Below are positions 23,825 through 29,860 of a DNA stretch of 46,908 bases, one piece after another; within the stretch, counting starts at the first letter, position 1; every line of letters begins with the position of its first letter. Below the pieces are notes generated by a model. The model did no database searches, was not told the DNA's origin, and saw nothing but the letters and a program-made list of their open reading frames with translations. The position numbers and the translations under genes were made by a program. The stretch is from a virus. Where the stretch lies: positions 1 through 46,908 of IMG/VR virus record IMGVR_UViG_3300042564_000653; one strand, 5' to 3'.

Positions 23825-24044
23825 ATGCACCTTGGAAGAATATAAGGGCTGTTGTTGTCAATGCGAGTATAGCACCCCTTTAATGAAGCATCCATTCAAT
23901 AAAGAAGTTGGGAATGGAAGAATGAATGAGGCAATGGGATATGCTTGTATTGGATTCTTTTCTTTAGGCGAAAAGGTGGCTCATTTTTTTGAAAACGAAC
24001 ACGGTATGTGTGAACTATTTAAGCAGAAGAACAATGGAAACTAA
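23814..24044 (+). CDS. Small Cys-rich protein, 76 aa
   Basis: An N-terminal CTLEEYKGCCCQCEY cluster and a later MCELF give six Cys in total, suggesting a zinc-binding unit. Overlaps both neighbours. Not recognised. Confidence 0.5.
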   Translation: MNNKCTLEEYKGCCCQCEYSTPLMKHPFNKEVGNGRMNEAMGYACIGFFSLGEKVAHFFENEHGMCELFKQKNNGN

Positions 24045-24231
24045 AACAGCAATGCAACAAATGTTGGAATGGACAAGGAAAACATTCCCAATGGACTTGG
24101 ATACCCCAAGGATGATTGAAGATAAGATTGAATCCTTACTAAAGGTAGAAGAGGAAGAGCACAGGAAAATTGCAAGCAAGGCAAGGGAAGATGGCTGGAA
24201 AGAGGGCAAGTATGGAGTTTCACGGTGGTAA
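24034..24231 (+). CDS. Unknown helical protein, 65 aa
   Basis: Start set at ATG 24034 (METKTAMQQMLEWTRKTFPM), which overlaps the previous stop region, rather than ATG 23989 deep inside that gene. Charged helix throughout (IESLLKVEEEEHRKIASKAR). Not recognised. Confidence 0.5.
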   Translation: METKTAMQQMLEWTRKTFPMDLDTPRMIEDKIESLLKVEEEEHRKIASKAREDGWKEGKYGVSRW

Positions 24232-24242
24232 CTAATAATAAT

Positions 24243-24431
24243 ATGCAAAATAAATCAATCTTTTTGTACCCGTATGTATTCTGGAGGAACGCATATGAAG
24301 ACCTATGGTACGCTATCCCTCGTGAGAACTACTCCGAGTTTTGGAATGGCAACAAGGATGTCGCAATGAAAGCGCAGTATATGGAAGATTTAGTTAAACA
24401 ATTAACATATGACGAAGATGAAGAAGATTAA
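24243..24431 (+). CDS. Unknown protein, 62 aa
   Basis: ATG 24243 (MQNKSIFLYPYVFWRNAYED) is preferred to the upstream GTG at 24225. Aromatic-rich N-terminus and acidic C-terminus. Not recognised. Confidence 0.5.
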   Translation: MQNKSIFLYPYVFWRNAYEDLWYAIPRENYSEFWNGNKDVAMKAQYMEDLVKQLTYDEDEED

Positions 24432-24660
24432 ATTAATGCACTACAAGTCAGCAGATGCAAACGAGGTTTGTGTTGTCGACTACAATGAACTTAAAGTAAA
24501 CTTTTATGACAAACAAGGGAACTACCGCTACCGATTACTTGGAGCGGTCAACGACAGAATTGAAGCTAACCTGTCCTATAACGGATGGACTAAAACGAAT
24601 GCCTCCACTATCAGCAAATTCAGAGATGCAGTTCAAGAGATACAACTTCAGGAGAGTTAG
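24409..24660 (+). CDS. Unknown protein, 83 aa
   Basis: Alpha/beta protein; strands VCVVDYNELKVNFYD and YRYRLLGAV. A later ATG (24418) is also possible. Overlaps genes on both sides. Not recognised. Confidence 0.5.
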   Translation: MTKMKKIKLMHYKSADANEVCVVDYNELKVNFYDKQGNYRYRLLGAVNDRIEANLSYNGWTKTNASTISKFRDAVQEIQLQES

Positions 24661-24883
24661 AGGTTACTACCTTAAACTCTGGGGAATTATATACCGCGCA
24701 GAAAAATATCAGGATGTTCCTAGAGAGTTGCGCTATAATATTGTCCCCCATATTAGATTATTTGAATGGTATTTTTATAAGGTAGATGTACGATGGCAGA
24801 CAATGCAAAGAATGAAAACTATGAAAAAGCAATCCAGTGGGCTACTAAGTACCTTGAAGAGAATACTGAAAGCAAGGAGTTAA
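24626..24883 (+). CDS. Unknown basic protein, 85 aa
   Basis: Start set at ATG 24626 (MQFKRYNFRRVRGYYLKLWG), near the end of the previous gene, instead of an earlier in-frame ATG at 24506. Very basic and aromatic. Its last 91 bases overlap the next gene in another frame, so its C-terminal part may not be under selection. Confidence 0.4.
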   Translation: MQFKRYNFRRVRGYYLKLWGIIYRAEKYQDVPRELRYNIVPHIRLFEWYFYKVDVRWQTMQRMKTMKKQSSGLLSTLKRILKARS

Positions 24884-25032
24884 GGTTTAAGCAGGGAGTT
24901 GTTACGCATAGCGACATTGATATGGTTAAAGTCAACCTTAATAGATTGATTCACGCCAAAGGACGAGCACAACAGGCATCTTATAGGCAGATAAGAGAAT
25001 TTAAGATTTATTTGTCCCAAAATTTGACTTAA
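24793..25032 (+). CDS. Unknown helical protein, 79 aa
   Basis: Helical, basic C-terminal half (LNRLIHAKGRAQQASYRQIR). Last coding gene before the non-coding RNA locus; its 3' end contains the -33 box of that locus's promoter. Not recognised. Confidence 0.5.
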   Translation: MADNAKNENYEKAIQWATKYLEENTESKELRFKQGVVTHSDIDMVKVNLNRLIHAKGRAQQASYRQIREFKIYLSQNLT

Positions 25033-25054
25033 CAAAAACGTTTACCTATCTTTG
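25023..25054 (+). promoter_or_regulatory. Consensus Bacteroidota promoter of the RNA locus
   Basis: TTTG (25023-25026), exactly 20 bases, then TATCTTTG (25047-25054): a full match to TTTG-N19-21-TAnnTTTG, the best promoter in the window together with that at 16185. It points into a ~950-base region without credible genes. Confidence 0.75.
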
Positions 25055-25165
25055 GGTCAGGGTTAAAAGCAGTTAGTCACCATATTACCGAATAGCACGA
25101 AGTCTCGGTGTGAGTAGGGAGGGAGCAAAACATAGTTATCTGAGTTGGTGTGAGGATAACTATAT

Positions 25166-25259
25166 AGTCAGGTGGCGGAATGGGTAGACGCATTTGGATT
25201 CTCTGTCCGATACCTTTGTTAAGGCAAAAAGATTACAGGTTCGAATCCTGTCCTGATTA
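25166..25259 (+). tRNA. tRNA-like, class II (Leu-type body), anticodon uncertain
   Basis: Acceptor stem AGTCAGG (25166-25172) pairs with CCTGATT (25252-25258; one G-U), with A as discriminator. The D arm GCG-GAATGGGTAGA-CGC (25175-25191) is the typical Leu pattern. The T arm ACAGG-TTCGAAT-CCTGT (25235-25251) is canonical. The anticodon arm best folds as TTGGA/TCCGA with loop TTCTCTG, which gives CUC, not a Leu anticodon, and has U at position 37. A variable stem CCTT/AAGG is followed by ~10 unexplained bases. The ends are those of a real tRNA; the middle is odd. Confidence 0.6.
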
Positions 25260-25260
25260 C

Positions 25261-25376
25261 TAAATCATTCCAATTGGTACACGAGAGATAAAACGGTCGA
25301 GTTCAAATCTTCTTTGGGGTCTTACGAACTGAAAATGGCATTCTAGGGAGTTCAAGGATTAGAACCTTGGTGATTT
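25261..25376 (+). tRNA. tRNA-like unit, enlarged, non-canonical T loop
   Basis: A perfect 7-bp terminal stem TAAATCA/TGATTTA (25261-25267, 25370-25376) encloses ~100 bases. The 3' arm CAAGG-ATTAGAA-CCTTG has T-arm geometry but lacks the TTCRAnY loop. Total length of 116 is too long for an ordinary tRNA. It lies one base after the first unit. Probably degenerate, or a structural element of the large RNA. Confidence 0.35.
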
Positions 25377-25383
25377 AAAAAAT

Positions 25384-25462
25384 AGTCAGGTGGTGTAAAA
25401 GTAACACTTGGGTGAGCCTTATTGCAAAAGACCAACAACAGGGGCAGTACCTGTCCTGACTA
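25384..25462 (+). tRNA. tRNA-like paralogue of the first unit with altered T loop
   Basis: Acceptor AGTCAGG (25384-25390) pairs perfectly with CCTGACT (25455-25461). The D arm is GTG-TAAAAGTAA-CAC. The T stem ACAGG/CCTGT is identical to that of the first unit, but its loop is GGCAGTA instead of TTCGAAT. The anticodon region pairs only as TTGG/CCAA around 20 bases. It looks like a diverged duplicate of the unit at 25166, with the acceptor kept paired by a compensating change (ATT to ACT). Confidence 0.4.
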
Positions 25463-25748
25463 CCGTACCTGATGCAACAATAGAAGTGTTGGCAGAGTTG
25501 CATAGACGGTTGCCAAACCCATACGCTACGGGTCGAACAGGGTTAAGAAATAACTCTAGGAAGCGTAAAAAATACCGACAGCTGGAAAGACAGCAATTTA
25601 CTTGTTTAAATATACGACTATAAATATTGGCAATGAGGTTCTCAGTCGTATAACCCTCAATACACGGCTAGCCACTGCAAGGTTACAAGTAATGACAGCG
25701 GGGAAAGACCTGCGCCACGAGAAAAGGCGGATTGGGTAACGCAGGCTT

Positions 25749-25879
25749 CGAGGGAAGTCCGATGATTAAACTGCAAATACAGGAAGTAGACCGAGCTTTG
25801 TTACGTACTTGGGGTAGCTACCAAGGAAGCATAGGATGTATGAGCGGTCATCAATATGGTTCGATTCCATATTTCTCGA
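25749..25879 (+). tRNA. tRNA-like 3' half with long-range acceptor stem
   Basis: A canonical T arm TATGG-TTCGATT-CCATA (25855-25871) is followed by TTTCTCG and A. The only 7-base partner I find is CGAGGGA at 25749-25755 (with G-U pairs), making a 131-base unit. Its interior holds the CTTGG/CCAAG hairpin. Either an enlarged or interrupted class II tRNA, or a tRNA 3' fragment. Confidence 0.3.
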
Positions 25880-25916
25880 CTAGATAAGGTAGTGGATAGC
25901 AAACGGGCTCAAGTCC

Positions 25917-25982
25917 GATAAGGCTAAATGGTAAGCTTCTTTTTGAAAGACCACATTGCGGGTTCGAGTCCCGTCCTTATCT
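25917..25982 (+). tRNA. Short tRNA-like unit, possibly Gln(UUG)
   Basis: Acceptor GATAAGG (25917-25923) pairs perfectly with CCTTATC (25975-25981). A D arm with loop AAATGGTA (25923-25936) is present, and the T arm GCGGG-TTCGAGT-CCCGT (25958-25974) is canonical. The middle fits loop TTTTGAA (UUG anticodon) but with only 3 anticodon-stem pairs, and the unit is ~66 bases, shorter than normal. An identical GATAAGG at 25883-25889 offers an alternative 5' strand. Confidence 0.4.
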
Positions 25983-26002
25983 CTAACTAAATAAATAATA
26001 AA

Positions 26003-26194
26003 ATGGAAGAGTTCAAATTAAGATTACAAACTGAATACTCAGAGTTAACAGAAAGGATATCAAAACTAGAAGATTTTATTAACTCTAATCATAGAGAAAA
26101 ATTATCTAAATCGCACGAAGATTTATTAATGATTCAGTATATGACTATGCAATCTTATGCGCAAATTCTGCATACGAGATTACTAGATTTATAA
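26003..26194 (+). CDS. Acb2/Tad1 hairpin-family protein, candidate anti-CBASS/anti-Thoeris, 63 aa
   Basis: The pattern F-x2-RL-x2-EY-x-EL-x2-RI-x-KLE-x-FI, then LL-x2-Q-x4-M-x-Y-x2-IL-x2-RL, spans the whole protein. It fits the helical hairpin of small phage proteins annotated as Acb2/Tad1-type. Founding members bind and sequester the cyclic-nucleotide signals of CBASS or Thoeris defence. The family is broad and many members are untested, so anti-defence activity is inference. First coding gene after the RNA locus, in a string of early genes. Confidence 0.6.
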   Translation: MEEFKLRLQTEYSELTERISKLEDFINSNHREKLSKSHEDLLMIQYMTMQSYAQILHTRLLDL

Positions 26195-26195
26195 T

Positions 26196-26447
26196 ATGAT
26201 AAAGAAAATAATACTAGACCGTATGAACAATATGCGGGCAAAGCTAAAAGACGCCAACCAAGAGAAGCTAACCAAGTACGTTAGCGAAGAGCGTTGCGAC
26301 GAATACAAGACTCGAATTGACGAGTTGCAATGGCTACTAAAAAGAGTAAGCCTTGCTGAGAAGAATAAATCAATGCCAGAAGACCAGGAAGAGCTAACAA
26401 GAAAGATTGTTGAAGATGTAATTGGTCGATTGTCAACTAAGATGTAA
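26196..26447 (+). CDS. Unknown coiled-coil protein, 83 aa
   Basis: Heptad-like charged helices throughout (MRAKLKDANQEKLTKYVSEE; KTRIDELQWLLKRVSLAEKN). Starts one base after the Acb2/Tad1-like gene and ends at the first base of the next. Not recognised. Confidence 0.5.
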   Translation: MIKKIILDRMNNMRAKLKDANQEKLTKYVSEERCDEYKTRIDELQWLLKRVSLAEKNKSMPEDQEELTRKIVEDVIGRLSTKM

Positions 26448-26899
26448 TGAGTTACCATAGGACTGTTTGCAAGGTATGCGGTCATAATAATGATTTGAGA
26501 TTAATCAGGAGACAGCTGGGCAAGTCATATAGATGCGAGAGTTGTGATTATCCATACATTGTATTCTTACTTGATTACGGATTCATTGGTCTTGAAAAGA
26601 GAAACAATCGCTCAAAGACTTTCTTTTACAGGAAGCAATTAGCGGAGGACTTTGAGTATTTAGACAGCCTTACCAGGCAAAAGGTAAAGCAATCGCAAAA
26701 GAAAGTTAACATTGCATTAATTGACAACTTCATTAAGGACGGAAAGGTAAGATGGGTAGTTAAAGCCAGGAGCATCTTTGTGCAAGAAGCTTATATGCTA
26801 GGCATATCACTGAATACAATATGCAAATACTTTAAGAACCGAGGAGGCAAATTAGACATTAGAACAGCAAAAGCATACATAAACCAACCAACAACGTGA
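26447..26899 (+). CDS. Zinc-ribbon protein with DNA-binding-like C-terminus, 150 aa
   Basis: An N-terminal four-Cys ribbon: CKVCGH (about residues 8-13) and CESCDY (about 29-34). The C-terminal ~50 residues (ARSIFVQEAYMLGISLNTIC ... GGKLDIRTAKAYI) have a helix-turn-helix pattern reminiscent of DnaA domain IV (IxxYFKxRGG, then a recognition-type helix). A candidate phage transcription or replication regulator. Target unknown. Confidence 0.55.
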   Translation: MSYHRTVCKVCGHNNDLRLIRRQLGKSYRCESCDYPYIVFLLDYGFIGLEKRNNRSKTFFYRKQLAEDFEYLDSLTRQKVKQSQKKVNIALIDNFIKDGKVRWVVKARSIFVQEAYMLGISLNTICKYFKNRGGKLDIRTAKAYINQPTT

Positions 26900-27261
26900 A
26901 AACAAAAAAAAGAGCCTTGGATGACCAAGAGATTCGGGATATGATATCCTATTACGCTAAGTGCCAGTCGCTTAGAGACTTTATTGACGAGAAAGTTGCA
27001 CCGTCAAACTTTCATTACCACAGAATAAAGCAGTACACTAATCTTTTAGTGAAAGAATTGGAGTCTCAGGTAGATGCTTTAATAGCGGCTGGAGATAAAA
27101 ATGATTCTGTTTCAGTAGTCGAACAATTTGTTAACGCATCACAACAAGTAGACTATCTATTTGAGATAGCTCTAAAATTAGAGATGTTAGAGAATGATAA
27201 GAAAGTAGAATGTGCAACCAGAGTATCAGAAATTTTTAGAGAATATGGAGTTGAAAAATGA
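26896..27261 (+). CDS. Unknown helical protein, 121 aa
   Basis: GTG start at 26896 overlapping the previous stop (GTGA). Helical and charged (LDDQEIRDMISYYAKCQSLR; VNASQQVDYLFEIALKLEML). Not recognised. Confidence 0.5.
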   Translation: MKTKKRALDDQEIRDMISYYAKCQSLRDFIDEKVAPSNFHYHRIKQYTNLLVKELESQVDALIAAGDKNDSVSVVEQFVNASQQVDYLFEIALKLEMLENDKKVECATRVSEIFREYGVEK

Positions 27262-27598
27262 AGAAGTTGAACAAGTAACTACATTCACAGACAGTGTAGT
27301 ATTTGAAATCATAAAAGAATTTGGGGATAGAGCCAAAAAGGGATACGATAAATACGGAACCGATATGGATAGAACGGATTTGTCAGTTTCTGAATGGGCA
27401 CAACACCTAAGAGAAGAGCTAATGGACGCCCTGGTGTACCTTACTCGACTTAAAAAAGATGTGATTAAGTTAGAAGAAGAGTTAGCTGCTTTCAAAAATG
27501 ACACTAAGGCAGAAAATGAAGTCAAGTTTTATGATGGCGCGGAATTTGTAACATACAAGTACGTTACCCAACCAAGCAAAAAAGCGTTTAAGGAATAG
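27248..27598 (+). CDS. MazG-like nucleotide pyrophosphohydrolase family protein, 116 aa
   Basis: Start ATG 27248 (MELKNEEVEQ) is preferred to an upstream GTG. The segment RAKKGYDKYGTDMDRTDLSV followed by EWAQHLREELMDALVYLTRL is the signature of small phage proteins related to MazG/dUTPase-like all-alpha NTP pyrophosphohydrolases. The EELxDALxYL helix would hold metal-binding acidic residues. It may cleanse or reshape nucleotide pools, or destroy an alarmone. The terminator at 27632 ends this transcription unit. Confidence 0.6.
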   Translation, partial: ELKNEEVEQVTTFTDSVVFEIIKEFGDRAKKGYDKYGTDMDRTDLSVSEWAQHLREELMDALVYLTRLKKDVIKLEEELAAFKNDTKAENEVKFYDGAEFVTYKYVTQPSKKAFKE

Positions 27599-27631
27599 TT
27601 GTTGATTTGATTTCATTGTGTGTTCGAAAAG

Positions 27632-27658
27632 TAGCCTGTCATACGGGCTATTTTTTTT
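27632..27658 (+). terminator. Intrinsic terminator
   Basis: A 7-bp stem TAGCCTG/CGGGCTA (27632-27638, 27644-27650) with loop TCATA, followed by eight T. It ends the RNA-locus/MazG unit and precedes a new promoter. Confidence 0.9.
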
Positions 27659-27678
27659 GTAAATTATTTACACTTATT

Positions 27679-27709
27679 GTTGCATTAATAAATGTTTTTA
27701 TTAACTTTG
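27679..27709 (+). promoter_or_regulatory. Promoter of the recombination-gene unit
   Basis: GTTG (27679-27682), a 19-base gap, then TAACTTTG (27702-27709), a full -7 match. It lies between the terminator and the ATG at 27730 and drives the SSB, HTH and resolvase genes. Confidence 0.65.
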
Positions 27710-27729
27710 TCATAGAAATCAATCAAACA

Positions 27730-27900
27730 ATGAGAAAAACACGCTACAGCGACGTAGTCAGCCAGGCTGAGGTACTCGCATCAGACCCCCAAAATTATAC
27801 CAGAAGAGGTGTATTAAAGTCAAGAGTCGAAAGACAATTGAGAAGAATGACAGTTAGGATAGTTGTCCTGGCGCAAGAAGAATTAGTTAGTAATTATTAA
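27730..27900 (+). CDS. Small basic protein, 56 aa
   Basis: Start ATG 27730 (MRKTRYSDVVSQAEVLASDP), the first after promoter 27702; an earlier frame start would lie before the terminator. Highly basic C-terminal half (RGVLKSRVERQLRRMTVRIV), suggesting nucleic-acid binding. Not recognised. Confidence 0.5.
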   Translation: MRKTRYSDVVSQAEVLASDPQNYTRRGVLKSRVERQLRRMTVRIVVLAQEELVSNY

Positions 27901-27918
27901 ACCAAACAAACAAAAAAT

Positions 27919-28644
27919 ATGGCACGTTCAGATGCTTACGCAACAACATTGCAATCCCCTGTAAAGAAGTATCTTTCTTGGGCGTCTAATGATAAGTGTT
28001 TCACTTATTGGGACAAGGAAACGGAGAAAGATAGAAACTTGCCGTTACCTATTAATTTCATTCATTATGATGAGATGGCTACCATCAAAGGATGGCACGA
28101 AGACTCTGATTCAAGAATCTTTTCTAATGAGGTTAAGTCTACGCTTACAGAACCTTTTTCTGTTAAAGCCTGGAAGCACAAAGGAACTGTAATTGAGGGA
28201 TTGTATCAGGCAATCAAAGACAAGCTTAAAGCAGCTGGTGGCAAGTACACTGTTAGCTTATACGCTGAATTAGATGGAGAGATTGTTAATTTCTCATTCA
28301 AAGGCGCTGCTTTGGCGGCTTGGTCTGACTTTGCAAAGGAGAATCGCAAGGCATTCCTAGGCAATTACGTTAAGATTTCTGGAGCATTAGATGCTAAGAA
28401 AGGTTCAGTTAAGCACAGTGTGCCTGTATTCGAATTAGGCTCTGCTATTGAAGCATCAGTAAGCGATAAGTCTGATAAGAATTATGATTTGTTACAAGAA
28501 TACTTTAAGGCTCGCAAGAATAGCGCAGACAATCATACAGAAGAGCATTACGATAGCACTCCAGAACCTGCAATCATTCCAGTACAGGAGTCTTCTATTC
28601 CAGCATTTGACGAACCATCTGACTCTAGCGATTTACCGTTCTAA
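27919..28644 (+). CDS. Single-stranded DNA-binding protein (phage type), 241 aa
   Basis: A ~170-residue mixed domain of OB-fold style (KYTVSLYAELDGEIVNFSFK; NYVKISGALDAKKGSVKHSV) is followed by a ~50-residue disordered acidic, Pro/Ser-rich tail ending SSDLPF. That tail is the mark of SSBs, whose acidic tip docks partner proteins. It should protect single strands at the fork and coordinate helicase, resolvase and nuclease. Placement ahead of RusA-like and recombination genes agrees. The core resembles SSB-like proteins of Bacteroidota phages more than E. coli SSB. Confidence 0.65.
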   Translation: MARSDAYATTLQSPVKKYLSWASNDKCFTYWDKETEKDRNLPLPINFIHYDEMATIKGWHEDSDSRIFSNEVKSTLTEPFSVKAWKHKGTVIEGLYQAIKDKLKAAGGKYTVSLYAELDGEIVNFSFKGAALAAWSDFAKENRKAFLGNYVKISGALDAKKGSVKHSVPVFELGSAIEASVSDKSDKNYDLLQEYFKARKNSADNHTEEHYDSTPEPAIIPVQESSIPAFDEPSDSSDLPF

Positions 28645-28646
28645 TT

Positions 28647-29117
28647 ATGGAAGCTTTAGCAACACTTAAGAAGACCACGATTGTCTCCGCTGATAAACGA
28701 GAAATGACAAACATTGTAAGCCAATACCTTGAGAACTTGGCTTACAATGGCGGAGAGCCAATCAAAGATTTAGCATTGTGCAGAAAATACATATTCCTTT
28801 TAGAAGAATTAGAAAAAGGATTGAAAGATTATGCTATTACAGAGCTAGAATCGTATGATAGAAATGAAGCAGATGTGCTGGGAACTACTGTTAAAACAGT
28901 TGAATCTGGGGTTAAGTGGGACTGTTCTGCGTCATCTGCTTGGGCAGAGCAAAAGAAACGCGTAGATGCTGAGACAAAAAAGTTGAAAGACATCGAAGCT
29001 TTTACTAAGACTCTTAAAGAGAAAACTACTATTGTAGACGAAGAGACAGGAGAGACAACTGAGTTTTATCCTGCAGTTAAATCAAGTTCAACAACAATTA
29101 GAGTAACTATATCGTAA
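28647..29117 (+). CDS. Unknown recombination-cluster protein, 156 aa
   Basis: Mostly helical (KYIFLLEELEKGLKDYAITE; AEQKKRVDAETKKLKDIEAF) with a Glu/Thr-rich turn (VDEETGETTEFYPAVKSSST). Directly after the SSB gene and coupled to the next gene by overlapping stop and start (TAATG). Possibly a replication or recombination accessory factor. Family not recognised. Confidence 0.5.
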   Translation: MEALATLKKTTIVSADKREMTNIVSQYLENLAYNGGEPIKDLALCRKYIFLLEELEKGLKDYAITELESYDRNEADVLGTTVKTVESGVKWDCSASSAWAEQKKRVDAETKKLKDIEAFTKTLKEKTTIVDEETGETTEFYPAVKSSSTTIRVTIS

Positions 29118-29254
29118 TGAATCAATTAACATTTAACCAGATATACCAGAATCTTGGCGCTCAATTAGATAAAATACACCGCCAAAAAATAGAATCAGCT
29201 AAAGCTAGATTCGCCAAAGAAAGGGAAAATGACAAACATAATAAAAGAAATTAG
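29117..29254 (+). CDS. Small helical protein, 45 aa
   Basis: ATG at 29117 shares a base with the preceding stop; TAG at 29252. Polar helix (LGAQLDKIHRQKIESAKARF). Overlaps the HTH gene by 26 bases. Modest confidence given its length. Confidence 0.4.
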   Translation: MNQLTFNQIYQNLGAQLDKIHRQKIESAKARFAKERENDKHNKRN

Positions 29255-29459
29255 AAAAGAGTTAAACTTAAAGCAGGTAGAGTTCGCTCCATTAGCTGGG
29301 TTCAATACTGTCCAACAGGTGTCTCAATTAGAGAGGAATGTTTACGGATTAGGATTGAATCGCATAGCTAAGATGGTCAGGAACCTATCTGCTAACGGTT
29401 ATCAAGTCTCAGTCGATATTAGTGTTACTGTAAATGACAAGACAATTGTTATCCACTAA
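29229..29459 (+). CDS. XRE-type helix-turn-helix protein, 76 aa
   Basis: IIKEIRKELNLKQVEFAPLA then FNTVQQVSQLERNVYG and LNRIAKMVRNLSANG follow the Cro/CI HTH pattern (short helix, Q-rich second helix, recognition helix starting VQQVSQLE), ending with a beta strand. A small DNA-binding regulator, candidate for binding one of the operator-like sites in the window. Target not known. Confidence 0.65.
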   Translation: MTNIIKEIRKELNLKQVEFAPLAGFNTVQQVSQLERNVYGLGLNRIAKMVRNLSANGYQVSVDISVTVNDKTIVIH

Positions 29460-29860
29460 TGATAATAGACGAAGAGATTGCAACAATTCAAATTGAATGG
29501 GAGGGGGTTGACTTATCTCTTAACAAATGGTACGCTAATAGACACTGGTCTTTTCGTAATAAAGAAAAAGAGTTCTGGGCTAACCTCTTCCTAAAATTGC
29601 TTCCTAAGCGCGCAAAAAAGATAGACAAGTATATTATCACATTGTACTTCAATAGTCGCTTAGACGCCAGCAATACCGTGCCTATGATTAAGATATTAGA
29701 GGATACTATGAAGAAAGCTCACTACATAGTAGATGACTCCAAGAAATTCTGCAAAGGTATCCAGATTTATCCTGATGAGAACTTAGGAAAGAAACACTAT
29801 AAGTTAACCGTTCACATTTTATCCTATGCAACTAAAGAAACTAAAGCTTATAGAGCCTAG
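29459..29860 (+). CDS. RusA-like Holliday junction resolvase, 133 aa
   Basis: The family signature is clear: an N-terminal NKWYANRHW segment, the catalytic RLDASNTVPMIKILED (Asp69, Lys78, Asp82) and HYIVDDSKKF with paired Asp (92-93). Length is normal for RusA. It cuts four-way junctions and branched replication intermediates to allow packaging. Overlaps the next gene by 35 bases. Confidence 0.85.
   Translation: MIIDEEIATIQIEWEGVDLSLNKWYANRHWSFRNKEKEFWANLFLKLLPKRAKKIDKYIITLYFNSRLDASNTVPMIKILEDTMKKAHYIVDDSKKFCKGIQIYPDENLGKKHYKLTVHILSYATKETKAYRA

Larger units (their letters stand above)
25061..25985 (+). ncRNA. Large structured non-coding RNA locus with tRNA-like units
   Basis: Between genes ending at 25032 and starting at 26003 no convincing gene exists; a 71-codon frame at 25408-25623 overlaps a tRNA-like unit and looks spurious. 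The region is dense in stems. Examples are a 9-bp stem ATAGTTATC/GATAACTAT (25132-25163), GCTG/CAGC around GAAAGA (25581-25594), a 9-bp stem TATACGACT/AGTCGTATA (25611-25652), CGCC/GGCG (25713-25729) inside CCTG/CAGG (to 25745), and CTTGG/CCAAG (25808-25825). tRNA-like units lie within it. A large, tRNA-associated phage RNA recalls GOLLD or ROOL, but I cannot confirm homology. Confidence 0.65.

Noticed and set aside
24506-24625. Upstream in-frame extension of the 85-aa gene
   Set aside because: It would lie almost wholly within another gene in a different frame; the ATG at 24626 fits the usual short-overlap spacing.
25408-25623. A 71-codon plus-strand frame in the RNA locus
   Set aside because: It overlaps a tRNA-like unit and several stems, starts inside the presumed anticodon region, and has low-quality composition.
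25740-25800. RNase P RNA-like text (GAGGGAAGTCCG)
   Set aside because: It resembles the 5' conserved region of RNase P RNA, but the rest of the RNase P core (for example the second conserved region) is not present nearby.
27607-27729. N-terminal extension of the 56-aa protein
   Set aside because: It would place a strong terminator and a promoter inside the coding sequence; the ATG at 27730 follows the promoter.
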